A stretch of DNA of 64,000 nucleotides from an uncultured Eubacteriales bacterium (GTDB taxonomy: Bacteria; Bacillota; Clostridia; Lachnospirales; Lachnospiraceae), in assembly GCA_900319795.1 (NCBI GenBank), contig ONPU01000014.1, positions 1 to 64,000 of the forward strand, in the 5' to 3' direction. Positions 34,989 to 44,054 of the stretch are shown here, piece by piece; positions within the stretch are counted from its first letter, which is position 1, and each line of letters begins with the position of its first letter. Under the pieces are notes generated by a model. It worked only from the letters and a program-made list of their open reading frames with translations, had not been told where the DNA came from and searched no databases. Both the position numbers and the translations under genes were made by a program.

Positions 34989-36790
34989 TTCGGATTCGGA
35001 CCGCTTATTGTTTTAAGCTCAGACAGATATTTGTCCCGGGCATCCTCATATTCCGCGTTGAACTGTTCGTTGTGCCTCAGCTTGGATACGTAATCATGCT
35101 GCTGTTCCGCCAGCTCCGGATTGGCCCGGATGACGGTGGCCTCTCCGATGTTGGAACAGATCGAGGCGATCCGTTTCATGTCGGACAGCAGATTGACGTA
35201 GTTTGCGTCCGCGTAGACATCGCATTCGCCGCGGCTCATACGGTTCAGATGGTTCACCTTCAGTTTGCTGACAATATCGTCGGCGGCTTCTTCCAAAGGT
35301 TCGATATGATAGGCAGCCGTGACATCTCTATTTTCAAATGCCAGCTGCGCCAGATCCATGATCCTCACCAGCAGGGAATGAAGCACATCGAGTTCTTTGA
35401 AGGCCGTATCCGAAAAGCTGACGCCTCTCATGTACAGATCCGCTGCCTTATCGGATATAAAGACAGCCAGATCGCCCAGACGCTCGAATTCCGTAACCAC
35501 TTTGTAATACTGGTCGAGAATGCCCGTATGATAAGCCTGGGTCAGATGGGGCATCATTTCTACGATATAACGGCTGATCCGGTCTGTCAGCAAATCGATG
35601 TTGTCCTCTTCCAGCAGGATATCCTCACGTTTTTTCTCATCAAAGTCAGCCAGAAGAGAGTATGCTTTCTTAATATTGTTCCTGGCCGCCTGATACTGGG
35701 TGAGCAGAAGATCATAGCAGGAGTTAAGAGCCAGGGCCGGAGTGTTGAAGAAGACCGGATTGAGGGCCTCGAGCTTCTCTTTGTACGGGTTCTCCGGTAC
35801 GGGATCATCTTTTACGATGCGCCGGCTGATATTTTCGAAAATCGAAAGCATCGGCAGAAGAATTACCGCACAGCACAGGTTGAAAATGGTATTGGTGTTC
35901 GCGATGATCCCCGAGTTGGCGGTCGCATTCCAAAGCCCGTCGAGGAGGCCCAGTTTATGCACGATCGTAACGCCGACGAGGATAAGAAGTGATTTACAGA
36001 GATTGAATACAATGTTGATCACCCCGACCCTTTTGGCGTCTGCCTTGGCACCGATCGAACAGACAATTGCCGTCGTGACGCAGTCACCCAGATAGACGCC
36101 GACGATGACCGAATAAATCGAGCTGAACGTCAGGAGACCGGTGGTGGAAAAGGCCTGCAGGATACCGATTGTGGCGGAAGAGCTCTGCAGCATGAAGGCA
36201 ACGGCGGCACCGGTGATATAGCCGATGACGGCATTTTCACCAAGACCCGAAAGAAGGCGCTCGAAAAGAGGGGATTCCGAAAGCGCGCTGACGGCACTTG
36301 TCATGCTGAGAAGGCCGGAGAAGAGAATTCCGAATCCCATCGCGATGTCGCCGACGGATTTGGAACTCTTAAAGCGGCCGCCCATGATGACAACAATACC
36401 GATGATGAGAGCGATCGGGGCCAGAGATGACGGCTTGAAGATCTGAAGCCAGCTTCCTGCCGAGGCATCCATATCCAGAAGACGGATGATCTGACCGGTT
36501 ACGGTCGTACCCACATTGGCGCCTACAAGAATTCCCAGTGACTGATGGAGTGACAGAATACCGGCACCGACAAGGCCGGAGGTGATGACAATGGTAGCGG
36601 TCGAAGACTGAATGAGTGCGGTAACGCCGACCCCGAGAAGAAATGCCTTGACCGGATTGTCGGTTACTTTCTCCATGACGGCCTTTAAAGTCCCCGAGGA
36701 ACTCTCCTTAAGACCATTTCCCATAAGACGCATGCCGTAGAGAAACATGGCAAGGCCGCCAAACAGTGTCAGAAGATCAAATATACTCAT
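34946..36790 (-). CDS. Na/Pi cotransporter family protein with PhoU-like domain
   Basis: ATG 36790 follows a GGGGC ribosome site; the frame extends to 36856 but the extra residues are not membrane-like. In the 614-residue protein two repeated Na/Pi units hold the paired signature LIQSSTATIVITSG (near 60) and MLQSSSATIGILQAF (near 200) among about eight membrane segments (to about 340). A PhoU-like helical domain follows (about 365-580). This layout is that of the NptA/YjbB family, which moves phosphate with Na+, import or export. The neighbouring two-component pair could be phosphate-related, but no such motif proves it. Confidence 0.9.
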   Translation of the reverse strand: MSIFDLLTLFGGLAMFLYGMRLMGNGLKESSSGTLKAVMEKVTDNPVKAFLLGVGVTALIQSSTATIVITSGLVGAGILSLHQSLGILVGANVGTTVTGQIIRLLDMDASAGSWLQIFKPSSLAPIALIIGIVVIMGGRFKSSKSVGDIAMGFGILFSGLLSMTSAVSALSESPLFERLLSGLGENAVIGYITGAAVAFMLQSSSATIGILQAFSTTGLLTFSSIYSVIVGVYLGDCVTTAIVCSIGAKADAKRVGVINIVFNLCKSLLILVGVTIVHKLGLLDGLWNATANSGIIANTNTIFNLCCAVILLPMLSIFENISRRIVKDDPVPENPYKEKLEALNPVFFNTPALALNSCYDLLLTQYQAARNNIKKAYSLLADFDEKKREDILLEEDNIDLLTDRISRYIVEMMPHLTQAYHTGILDQYYKVVTEFERLGDLAVFISDKAADLYMRGVSFSDTAFKELDVLHSLLVRIMDLAQLAFENRDVTAAYHIEPLEEAADDIVSKLKVNHLNRMSRGECDVYADANYVNLLSDMKRIASICSNIGEATVIRANPELAEQQHDYVSKLRHNEQFNAEYEDARDKYLSELKTISGPNPNQISANTLKTNALV

Positions 36791-36995
36791 TTTTTTGCCC
36801 CGAAAGTATCTGTATAATTGAAATAGATTTGCGCGGTTTACAGCGGGCGCATACACAGATATTATATCATTGCCGAAGATGGAATGCTATCGACACTTTT
36901 CACATACCTCATTTCCGGGCAATCAAATTCTTGTGAATAAGTTGCAACTTAATATCTCGCCCGCGGGGCATGATCGTGATATACTTTAATGGATC

Positions 36996-37014
36996 GCGTT
37001 TCCACAGGAAACGC
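36996..37014 (+). other. Hairpin in the 261-base spacer before the Sel1-like gene
   Basis: GCGTTTCC (36996-37003) pairs perfectly with GGAAACGC (37007-37014) around 3 bases, followed by ATTTTAC. It lies in the spacer between divergent genes (36791-37051), so it is more likely a leader hairpin than a gene end. Nothing else is recognisable in this spacer except a TATACT -10-like box at 36980. Confidence 0.4.
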
Positions 37015-37051
37015 ATTTTACAGACCATCAACATGAGAAAGGCATAATACG

Positions 37052-37351
37052 ATGTCGGAACCGATCAAAAAGAAAACATCTCTTACGATTATCCGGAACG
37101 GACGGGAGGAGATTATTGAAGCTGAAATCGAAGAAGAGGAGCTTCCGGAAGGAAAAAGACGGCAGCTGGAACTGATCGATCTCGCCGCGAAGGGAAATAT
37201 CGAAGCGGCGGCCGCACTCGCGGAAGGATACCTGACCGGAGACTTCGACGGGACGGTACATCCCGAAAAAGGACGGAAATGGGCCCGGTATGCCGCAAAG
37301 AAGGGCAGTCAGAAGGCAGCGGATCTTCTTCAGCGGTACTTCGGTTCCTGA
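37052..37351 (+). CDS. Small Sel1-like repeat protein
   Basis: The 99-residue protein has a charged N-terminus and one Sel1/TPR-like repeat pair (AAKGNIEAAAALAEGYLTG, then HPEKGRKWARYAAKKGSQKA and ADLLQRYF). Such repeats bind proteins. No signal peptide is present. The ribosome site (GAGAAAGGC) is modest. It is followed 68 bases later by the phosphohexomutase gene, and the four genes to 40168 probably form one unit. Confidence 0.7.
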   Translation: MSEPIKKKTSLTIIRNGREEIIEAEIEEEELPEGKRRQLELIDLAAKGNIEAAAALAEGYLTGDFDGTVHPEKGRKWARYAAKKGSQKAADLLQRYFGS

Positions 37352-37419
37352 AAGCTTACGAAGGCGGACAGATCAATCGATTGGCACTTGCCGAAAGGTA
37401 CAACAGGTTTTAAAGAGAA

Positions 37420-38985
37420 ATGAAGGAAAAAGCAGTGGAAAAAGAGTTTGCGTTAAAGGTGTTCAAGGGCCTGCAGAACGGCAATGACGTCCGCGGGTCG
37501 GCTATTGCGACAGATACGGAAGCAAGGACAATCACTTCGGATCTGGTACAGTTTATTGCCGCGGCTTTCGGGTGCTTTTTAAGCGAAAAATACGGAAAAG
37601 CCGAATCGGAGCTGAAAATCGGGATTGGACACGACAGCCGTATTACAGCGGAAGTCTTTAAGAAGGCAGCCGCGAAAGGCCTTTCAAAAGGGCAGGTATT
37701 CGACTGCGGCCTCATTACGACACCGGCCATGTTCCAGTCCGTACTGCTCCCGGAAAGCGGGTTCGACGCTTCGATCATGCTGACAGCCTCCCATCTGCCG
37801 TTCAACAGGAACGGAATGAAATTCTTTACAAAGGACGGAGCGCTTTCGCATGACGAATTGACCTCCATCCTGGTAAAAGCGGCGGAACTCGCGGTCCTTT
37901 ACGGTAAGGAAGACGAAGAGGTCCGAATCAGTGCCGAAGGCCTTCCCTTTGAAGACCGGGAAGCCGTTCCGTTCGATATGGTCAGCATTTATGTCAACCA
38001 TATGCAGAACATCATCAAAGAGGCGGTTCAGGCGGAAGACTATGACCATCCGCTGAAGGGACTGCATATTGTCGTGGATTCCGGAAACGGCGCCTCCGGA
38101 TTCTTTGCCGACCGGATTCTTAAAGAACTGGGCGCGGATACGAATGGAAGCCAGTTCCTCAACCCCGACGGTCATTTCCCGAATCATGTACCGAATCCGG
38201 AAAATGCCGAGGCCATGGACTCCATCCGGAAGGCTACAGTGGAAAACAAGGCGGATCTCGGAGTCATCTTTGACTGTGACGGAGACCGCGGAGCCGTTGT
38301 GTTCTCGGATGGCACGGAAGTCAACAGAAACACGCTGATCGCGCTCCTCGCCGTGATCGTTTCCGAAGAAGCGCCCGGCTCGTTTGTCGTGACAGACTCT
38401 GTTACCTCCGATGAACTCGCCGAGTTCCTCACCGGAAAACTCGGCATGAAGCACCTCAGATTTAAGCGCGGTTACAAAAATGTCATCGACAAGGGCGTGG
38501 AACTCAACGCGGCCGGAGAACGCTGTGAACTTGCCATCGAGACGTCCGGACACGGGGCATTTAAAGAGAATCATTTTTCCGATGACGGAGCCTATATCGC
38601 AGTGAAGATCATCTGCAAGATGGCGGTTCTGAAAAAAGAAGGAAGAACCATTGAGGAACTGATCGCGGATCTGAAACAGCCTCTGGAATCGAAAGAGATC
38701 CGTCTTAACATCAAGGCGGAGGATTTCCGCTCCTACGGGGAGAAGGTGCTGGCCGATTTTACGGAATACGCAAAGGCTCAGGAGAACTTCCATATTGTCA
38801 GCCCCAACTACGAGGGCGTCCGCATCGCTTTTGACGATCCGGAAGTGAAAGGATGGCTGCTGTTCCGCATGTCCCTGCACGATCCGGTAATGCCTGTCAA
38901 TCTGGAATCCTCCGTACCGGGAGGAGTGAGCGTCATTGAAAAACGGTTCAGGACATTTATTGAAAAATACAGTGAACTGGAATGA
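37420..38985 (+). CDS. Phosphohexomutase family enzyme (phosphomannomutase/phosphoglucomutase type)
   Basis: The 521-residue protein has the alpha-D-phosphohexomutase motifs: phosphoserine loop LTASHLPFNRNGMKFF, metal loop FDCDGDRGAVV and sugar loop IETSGHGAFKENHFSDDGAY. The last-domain phosphate loop, usually RPSGTEP-like, is replaced by RMSLHDPVMPVNLES, so it is an unusual subgroup. It should interconvert hexose 1- and 6-phosphates, feeding nucleotide-sugar or glycogen routes. Start is ATG 37420; GTG 37435 with AAGGAAA ahead of it is an alternative. A second, canonical member lies at 51019. Confidence 0.85.
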   Translation: MKEKAVEKEFALKVFKGLQNGNDVRGSAIATDTEARTITSDLVQFIAAAFGCFLSEKYGKAESELKIGIGHDSRITAEVFKKAAAKGLSKGQVFDCGLITTPAMFQSVLLPESGFDASIMLTASHLPFNRNGMKFFTKDGALSHDELTSILVKAAELAVLYGKEDEEVRISAEGLPFEDREAVPFDMVSIYVNHMQNIIKEAVQAEDYDHPLKGLHIVVDSGNGASGFFADRILKELGADTNGSQFLNPDGHFPNHVPNPENAEAMDSIRKATVENKADLGVIFDCDGDRGAVVFSDGTEVNRNTLIALLAVIVSEEAPGSFVVTDSVTSDELAEFLTGKLGMKHLRFKRGYKNVIDKGVELNAAGERCELAIETSGHGAFKENHFSDDGAYIAVKIICKMAVLKKEGRTIEELIADLKQPLESKEIRLNIKAEDFRSYGEKVLADFTEYAKAQENFHIVSPNYEGVRIAFDDPEVKGWLLFRMSLHDPVMPVNLESSVPGGVSVIEKRFRTFIEKYSELE

Positions 38986-39011
38986 GCGATAAGCTGTAAA
39001 GGAATACGAGC

Positions 39012-39896
39012 ATGAATATTTTATTCTGGATAGCAGTGCTGCCGGCACTGGTTCTGATCGCATATATTTACCGGAAGGATAAGGTCGAAAAGGAACCGAT
39101 ATCTCTTCTTGTGAGACTGTTCCTGGGCGGCGCCCTCTCAACCGTCACTGCCATGATCTTCGGACAGCTTCTGGATTACCCCCTTCATGCGTTTTTCGAA
39201 GAAGGAACACTGGCCTATCTTCTTGTGGAGAACTTCCTTGTAGTTGCGCTGGTGGAAGAGGGCGGTAAATTTTTCTTCCTGAAAAAATTCAGCTGGAAAA
39301 ACCCGGCGTTCAACTACACATTTGACGCGATTGTCTATGGCGTCGTAACCGCGCTGGGCTTTGCCGCGGTCGAAAACGTGCTGTACGTGTATGAAGGCGG
39401 ACTCGGTGTCGCGGTAATGAGAGCGCTTCTGTCGGTCCCGGGACACGCGATTGACGGGGTCTTCATGGGTATTTTCTATGGCGCGGCCAAACGGTGCCAG
39501 ATCCGCTATGATAAGGCGGGATGCGGGAGAAATCTGAGACTTGCGCTGATTATTCCGACCATCATGCACGGATTCTATGATTTCAGTCTGTCGTCCGGAA
39601 GTGATCTCGCATTTGTCGGCTTTCTGATCTACGAAGTTGTGATTACGGTTCTGGCCATCGTGCTGATCAACAAAAATTCGAAAAATGATCAGCTGCTTAC
39701 GTCGCCCATAACCATGGACGCGCCCGGAATGCTGCCTGCCGGTCCGGCCCCTGAAGCCACGTCTGCGCTTCAAAAAAGAAATCTTCCGCGAAGGCAGAAT
39801 CTGCCTTCACAAAACAGCCCGGAGCTTCCGAAAGCAGCACCAAGCTTTGAAGTAGACGGAAAGGACGGTAAAAAAACCGGAGGCTTTGACGCCTGA
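39012..39896 (+). CDS. prsW: PrsW-type intramembrane protease family protein
   Basis: The 294-residue protein has about seven membrane segments (residues 1-225) with the PrsW/CPBP-like motifs: EE in ALVEEGGKFFFLKKF, FDAIVYGVVTALGFAAVENV with Glu, HAIDGVFMGIFYG with His, and a late MHGFYDF. These match the Glu and His residues of PrsW, which in Bacillus cleaves the anti-sigma factor RsiW. A Pro/Gln-rich cytoplasmic tail (about 235-294) is unusual. Its substrate is not visible here. Confidence 0.85.
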   Translation: MNILFWIAVLPALVLIAYIYRKDKVEKEPISLLVRLFLGGALSTVTAMIFGQLLDYPLHAFFEEGTLAYLLVENFLVVALVEEGGKFFFLKKFSWKNPAFNYTFDAIVYGVVTALGFAAVENVLYVYEGGLGVAVMRALLSVPGHAIDGVFMGIFYGAAKRCQIRYDKAGCGRNLRLALIIPTIMHGFYDFSLSSGSDLAFVGFLIYEVVITVLAIVLINKNSKNDQLLTSPITMDAPGMLPAGPAPEATSALQKRNLPRRQNLPSQNSPELPKAAPSFEVDGKDGKKTGGFDA

Positions 39897-39913
39897 AAGG
39901 ACAGTTTGGAAAA

Positions 39914-40168
39914 ATGAGACTTCCCTTTGGAAAAAAGAAAAAGAAAGATCCGGTTCTGGAGAAAATCATCGCGGAGATCGAGGCGAATCTGCTCAGGTGT
40001 TATAAGGATGACGCGCAGAGGAAGTACAGGAAGCTGGTTTCCTGCTTTGAGGAAGCGCTGTCGAACGGCAAGCTGAGCGAAGCGCAGCAGTCCTATTATT
40101 ATGATCAGATTCACAATTATCGGGAAAAGCTGGGACTTGGGGTCAAAAACAGCGATGAATCAGTCTGA
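39914..40168 (+). CDS. Small charged protein of unknown function
   Basis: The 84-residue protein starts 17 bases after the PrsW gene and has a Lys-rich N-terminus (FGKKKKKDP) and mostly helical, charged composition (EEALSNGKLSEAQQSYYYDQ). I recognise no family. The ATG follows AAAGGACAG. Its close spacing and the terminator after it make it a likely real gene and the last of this unit. Confidence 0.7.
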   Translation: MRLPFGKKKKKDPVLEKIIAEIEANLLRCYKDDAQRKYRKLVSCFEEALSNGKLSEAQQSYYYDQIHNYREKLGLGVKNSDESV

Positions 40169-40192
40169 AAAATTGTTAAATATTTACAAAAG

Positions 40193-40218
40193 CACCTTGC
40201 CACTGCAGGGTGTTTTTT
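40193..40218 (+). terminator. Intrinsic terminator before the xanthine dehydrogenase genes
   Basis: CACCTTGC (40193-40200) pairs with GCAGGGTG (40205-40212) with one G-U pair around a 4-base loop, followed by six T. Confidence 0.9.
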
Positions 40219-40225
40219 GTATAAT
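40197..40225 (+). promoter_or_regulatory. Predicted sigma-A promoter of the molybdenum hydroxylase operon, inside the terminator
   Basis: TTGCCA (40197-40202) and TATAAT (40220-40225) are exactly 17 bases apart. The -35 box lies within the terminator hairpin and the spacer holds its T tract. The first start codon downstream is at 40311. Confidence 0.7.
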
Positions 40226-40310
40226 TTTGTTAGTTCTATAGTTGCTTTGCGGAACGGTAATTCAGACGGAAGTGCCTGTTTTTCCGCCATGTGGTGACGG
40301 AGGTGATGAG

Positions 40311-42593
40311 ATGCTGATTGGCAAAAGTTTACCGAGAGTAGACGCTTACGATAAGGCTACCGGCAGAACAAAGTATACGGATGACCTGTGCGGAAAGGAC
40401 GCGCTGATCGTGAAGATCATGCACGCTGAGATTACGCACGGGTTTGTCAAATCCATTGATACAAGTGAAGCTGAGAAAATTCCCGGCGTTGTGAAAGTCG
40501 TGACCTGCTTCGACGTTCCGGATCTTCCGTTTCCTACGGCCGGACACCCCTGGTCGACAGATCCCTCTCATCAGGATATCGCGGACAGGCACCTTCTGAC
40601 AAAGCACGTCCGTCTCTACGGGGATGACATCGCGGCGGTGATCGCTGAGGACGAAGTCTCCGCGATGAGAGGCGTAAGAGCCCTGAAGGCGGAATATGAG
40701 GAACTGCCCTTTGTGCTGGACGCGCGTGAAGCCATGAAAGAAGGCGCGCCGGTGATCCATGAGGAGTTTCCGGACAATGTTCTGAAGCATACGTCCATAC
40801 GGAAAGGCAACTACGAAGAGGCCATCAAAGAACCCGGTCTTGTGAAAGTCGAAGGCTGGTACGATACGCCTACCGTTCAGCACTGCCATATTGAAAATCA
40901 CATCTGCTATGCCTATGAGGAAAACGGAAGGATCGTCGTGGTAAGCTCCACCCAGATTCCTCATATTGTCCGCCGTGTCTGCGGCCAGGCACTCGGAGTG
41001 GAATGGGGAAAAATCCGCGTGATCAAACCGTATATCGGCGGCGGATTCGGCAACAAGCAGGATGTTCTCTACGAGCCCCTGTGCGCCTATCTGACGACAC
41101 AGGTCGGCGGCCGCTGCGTCAAGATCGACAATACCCGCGAGGAGACATTTAACAATACGCGTGTACGCCACGCGATCCTCAGCCATATCATTTCCTGGGT
41201 GCGGCCCGACGGGACATTTGCCGCAAGAAAAGTGGAGATGTTCTCAAACCAGGGTGCCTACGCGTCCCACGGACATTCCATCGTCGCCAAGGGCATGGGC
41301 GCATTCCCGCAGCTCTATCCCTGTGAAAATGTCGAGGCCGACAGCTATACGGTCTATACGAACCGCCAGACGGCAGGGGCCATGCGCTCCTACGGGATGG
41401 CGCAGGCGGGATTCGGCGTCGAGTCCCACACGGACGACATCTGCCGGAAAATGGGTTTTGATCCGATCGCTTTCAGAAAGCAGAATCTGATGCCGGTGGG
41501 GTATGTGGACGCATTTTCGAAAAATGAGCTCTATGCGGACACCTTCAATCAGGTCATGGAGAAAGGCATGGCCTATATCGACTATGAGCGGAAGAGAAAG
41601 GAATATGCGAACCAGACCGGTGACATCAGAAGAGGAATCGGGATGGCCGTGCTCTGGTACAACACCGCGGTCTGGCCGATTTCCCTGGAGACGGCCGGGT
41701 GCCGCATGGTCCTCAATCAGGACGGCTCGGTGCAGGTGCAGGTCGGAGATACGGAGATCGGGCAGGGAGCGGATACTGCATTTTCCCAGATGACGGCGGA
41801 AACGCTCGGCATATCGTTCGAAAAGGTTCACGTGGTATCCTGTCAGGATACGGATATTACACCTTTCGGAACAGGCGCCTATGCTTCGAGGCAGACTTAT
41901 GTGGCAGGTATGGCCATCCGGGACTGCGCGGAGCAGCTCAAGGAGAAAATCCTCCGCAAGGCATATGAGTATACCAGGATGCAGCCGTACCTCTGCGATA
42001 TCATCGACGACAATATCGTCCGGGTGACGGACGGGCGGGTCCTGATGAGCCTCGCTTCGCTTGCGGAGCATTCCGTCTACGATCTGGACAGGAGCAATCA
42101 CCTGACCATGGAGGTGACGACCCAGACCAAGTCGAACGCCTATTCCTTCGGATGCTGTTTCGCGGAAGTGGAAGTGGACATCCCGATGTGCAAGGTGAAG
42201 CTGCTCAATATTATCAATGTTCATGACTGCGGACGGCTGATCAACCCCGCTTTGGCGGAGGCTCAGGTTCACGGCGGCATGAGCATGGGAATCGGGTATG
42301 CCCTTTCCGAAAAAATGCTCTACGATCCGAAAAGCGGACGCCTGCTGAACAACAACCTGCTGGATTACAAGCTTTCCACGTTTATGGATCATCCGCATCT
42401 GGAAGCCCAGTTTGTGGAGAATCCGGAACCGACGAGCGCGTACGGAACGAAAGCGTTAGGCGAGCCCCCGGTCGTGCCGGTAGCTCCCGCCATCAGAAAC
42501 GCGGTGCTTATGGCCACCGGAGTGGCTTTCGACGAGCTGCCGATGAATCCGCACAATCTGTTCAGACGTTTCAGGGAAGAGGGCCTGATCTGA
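40311..42593 (+). CDS. xdhA: Molybdenum hydroxylase catalytic subunit (xanthine dehydrogenase-type, XdhA)
   Basis: ATG 40311 follows ACGGAGGTGATGAG; the open frame upstream is not coding-like. The 760-residue protein has the molybdopterin-binding fold: GKSLPRVDAYDKATGRTKYT, YIGGGFGNKQDV, AGAMRSYGMAQAGFGVES, GDTEIGQGADTAFSQM and the C-terminal ALGEPPVVPVAPAIRNAV with the catalytic Glu. It hydroxylates a purine or related N-heterocycle in the cytoplasm. It works with the FAD and [2Fe-2S] subunits next in line. Substrate (xanthine, hypoxanthine, nicotinate or other) is inferred only from family. Confidence 0.9.
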   Translation: MLIGKSLPRVDAYDKATGRTKYTDDLCGKDALIVKIMHAEITHGFVKSIDTSEAEKIPGVVKVVTCFDVPDLPFPTAGHPWSTDPSHQDIADRHLLTKHVRLYGDDIAAVIAEDEVSAMRGVRALKAEYEELPFVLDAREAMKEGAPVIHEEFPDNVLKHTSIRKGNYEEAIKEPGLVKVEGWYDTPTVQHCHIENHICYAYEENGRIVVVSSTQIPHIVRRVCGQALGVEWGKIRVIKPYIGGGFGNKQDVLYEPLCAYLTTQVGGRCVKIDNTREETFNNTRVRHAILSHIISWVRPDGTFAARKVEMFSNQGAYASHGHSIVAKGMGAFPQLYPCENVEADSYTVYTNRQTAGAMRSYGMAQAGFGVESHTDDICRKMGFDPIAFRKQNLMPVGYVDAFSKNELYADTFNQVMEKGMAYIDYERKRKEYANQTGDIRRGIGMAVLWYNTAVWPISLETAGCRMVLNQDGSVQVQVGDTEIGQGADTAFSQMTAETLGISFEKVHVVSCQDTDITPFGTGAYASRQTYVAGMAIRDCAEQLKEKILRKAYEYTRMQPYLCDIIDDNIVRVTDGRVLMSLASLAEHSVYDLDRSNHLTMEVTTQTKSNAYSFGCCFAEVEVDIPMCKVKLLNIINVHDCGRLINPALAEAQVHGGMSMGIGYALSEKMLYDPKSGRLLNNNLLDYKLSTFMDHPHLEAQFVENPEPTSAYGTKALGEPPVVPVAPAIRNAVLMATGVAFDELPMNPHNLFRRFREEGLI

Positions 42594-42621
42594 AGGATCA
42601 CGATGAAAAGAGGAACGAAGG

Positions 42622-43503
42622 ATGTATGATATAAAAGCACTATATGAAGCGATAAGTCCGGAAGACGCGGTAAGCCTTCTCACAGAGCACCCCGAAGCGA
42701 TCATTATCGCGGGCGGTTCGGACGTGCTGATCAAGATCAGGGAAGGCAGGCTTGCCGGAAAGGAACTGGTCAGTATCTATGGTCTGGACGAACTGAGAGG
42801 GGTGACTAAGGAGGAAGACGGGACAATCCGAATCGGCTCCCTGACGTCATTTTCCCATATCCACCGGGATCCGATTGTAAAGAAGCACATCGCTGTCCTT
42901 AGCGAAGCCGTCAATATGGTCGGCAGCCCGCAGGTAAGGGCCATCGGAACGATCGGCGGGAACACCTGCAACGGCGTGACAAGCGCGGATTCGGCTTCGA
43001 CGCTGTGCGCATTGGACGCGATCGTGGAGATCCTCGGACCAGACGGAAAGAGGACTGTTCCGCTTACGGAGTTCTATGCCGGCCCCGGACGGGTCCATCT
43101 TAAGCACAATGAAATTCAGACAGCGATCCTCATCCCGAAGGAAAGCTATACGGGATATAAGGGATGCTATATCAAATACGGCATGCGCAATGCCATGGAG
43201 ATCGCGACGACGGGATGCTCCGTCAACGTGAAGCTGTCACAGGACAAAAAGACGATCCGCGACATCCGGATCGGATACGGAGTCGCGGCGCCGGTGCCGA
43301 TCAGGGCAAGGAACGCCGAGGAAGAGATCCGCGGATGTTCGGTTTGTCCGGAAACCATCGAACAATGCGGAGAAGCCGTGCTGAAGGATGTGACGCCGCG
43401 TGACAGCTGGCGCGCGGCGAAGGACTTCCGCCTTCATCTCTGCAGCACGCTGGCGAAACGCGCGCTTACGGAAGCGATCAAACGGGCAGGAGGTGAGATC
43501 TGA
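42622..43503 (+). CDS. xdhB: Molybdenum hydroxylase FAD-binding subunit (XdhB type)
   Basis: GAACGAAGG precedes the ATG. The 293-residue protein has the FAD-binding PCMH motifs: IIAGGSDVLIKIREGR near 30, TIGGNTCNGVTSADSAS near 110-126, and a CO dehydrogenase flavoprotein C-terminal domain (KYGMRNAMEIATTGCSVNVK onward). It takes electrons from the [2Fe-2S] subunit and passes them to an acceptor. Its stop overlaps the start of the next gene by one base. Confidence 0.92.
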   Translation: MYDIKALYEAISPEDAVSLLTEHPEAIIIAGGSDVLIKIREGRLAGKELVSIYGLDELRGVTKEEDGTIRIGSLTSFSHIHRDPIVKKHIAVLSEAVNMVGSPQVRAIGTIGGNTCNGVTSADSASTLCALDAIVEILGPDGKRTVPLTEFYAGPGRVHLKHNEIQTAILIPKESYTGYKGCYIKYGMRNAMEIATTGCSVNVKLSQDKKTIRDIRIGYGVAAPVPIRARNAEEEIRGCSVCPETIEQCGEAVLKDVTPRDSWRAAKDFRLHLCSTLAKRALTEAIKRAGGEI

Positions 43504-44033
43504 TGGCCAATGAGAAAGTAAATGTGATTCCGGAAGAGGAGAGACAGTACAAGCTTGTCCGCTGCACCATCAACGGGAAAAAACGTCAGACGATGGTGGA
43601 TGTACGCGCCTCGCTTACAGATATGCTCCGCAATGACTACAGTCTCACGTCCGTGAAAAAGGGCTGTGAAGTAGGCGAATGCGGTGCCTGTACGGTTCTG
43701 ATTGACGGGGAGGCATTTGACTCCTGCATCTATCTGGCCATCTGGGCAGACGGGAAGGAGATCGTCACTTTGGAAGGACTTGCGGGTCCGGACGGAGAGC
43801 TGTCCGATATCCAGAAGGCGTTTATCGAAGAGTCCGCCATACAGTGCGGCTTCTGTTCACCCGGTTTTATGGTCTCCGCGAAAGAGATTCTGGACAGCGG
43901 GGTTCTGTACACGGACGATGAATTGAAGAAGCTGCTTTCGGGGCACCTGTGCCGCTGTACCGGTTATGAAAATATTTTCCGCGCCGTCAAAAAGACCATG
44001 TACGCGCGGCTTGGAAAAAAGCTGGAAGAATGA
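43503..44033 (+). CDS. xdhC: Molybdenum hydroxylase [2Fe-2S] subunit (XdhC type)
   Basis: AGGAGGTGAG precedes the ATG. The 176-residue protein has two cluster domains: plant-type ferredoxin CEVGECGACTVLIDG with a later Cys in DSCIYLA, and the all-helical second cluster IQCGFCSPGFM with HLCRCTGYENI. All eight cluster Cys are present. It is slightly longer at the N-terminus than usual. It passes electrons from the molybdenum site of XdhA to the flavin. Confidence 0.93.
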   Translation: MANEKVNVIPEEERQYKLVRCTINGKKRQTMVDVRASLTDMLRNDYSLTSVKKGCEVGECGACTVLIDGEAFDSCIYLAIWADGKEIVTLEGLAGPDGELSDIQKAFIEESAIQCGFCSPGFMVSAKEILDSGVLYTDDELKKLLSGHLCRCTGYENIFRAVKKTMYARLGKKLEE

Positions 44034-44054
44034 TTTCATAATGAGAGAAAAACT

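Noticed and set aside
37684-38985. Long minus-strand frame opposite the phosphohexomutase
   Set aside because: It is a shadow of a gene with clear active-site motifs.
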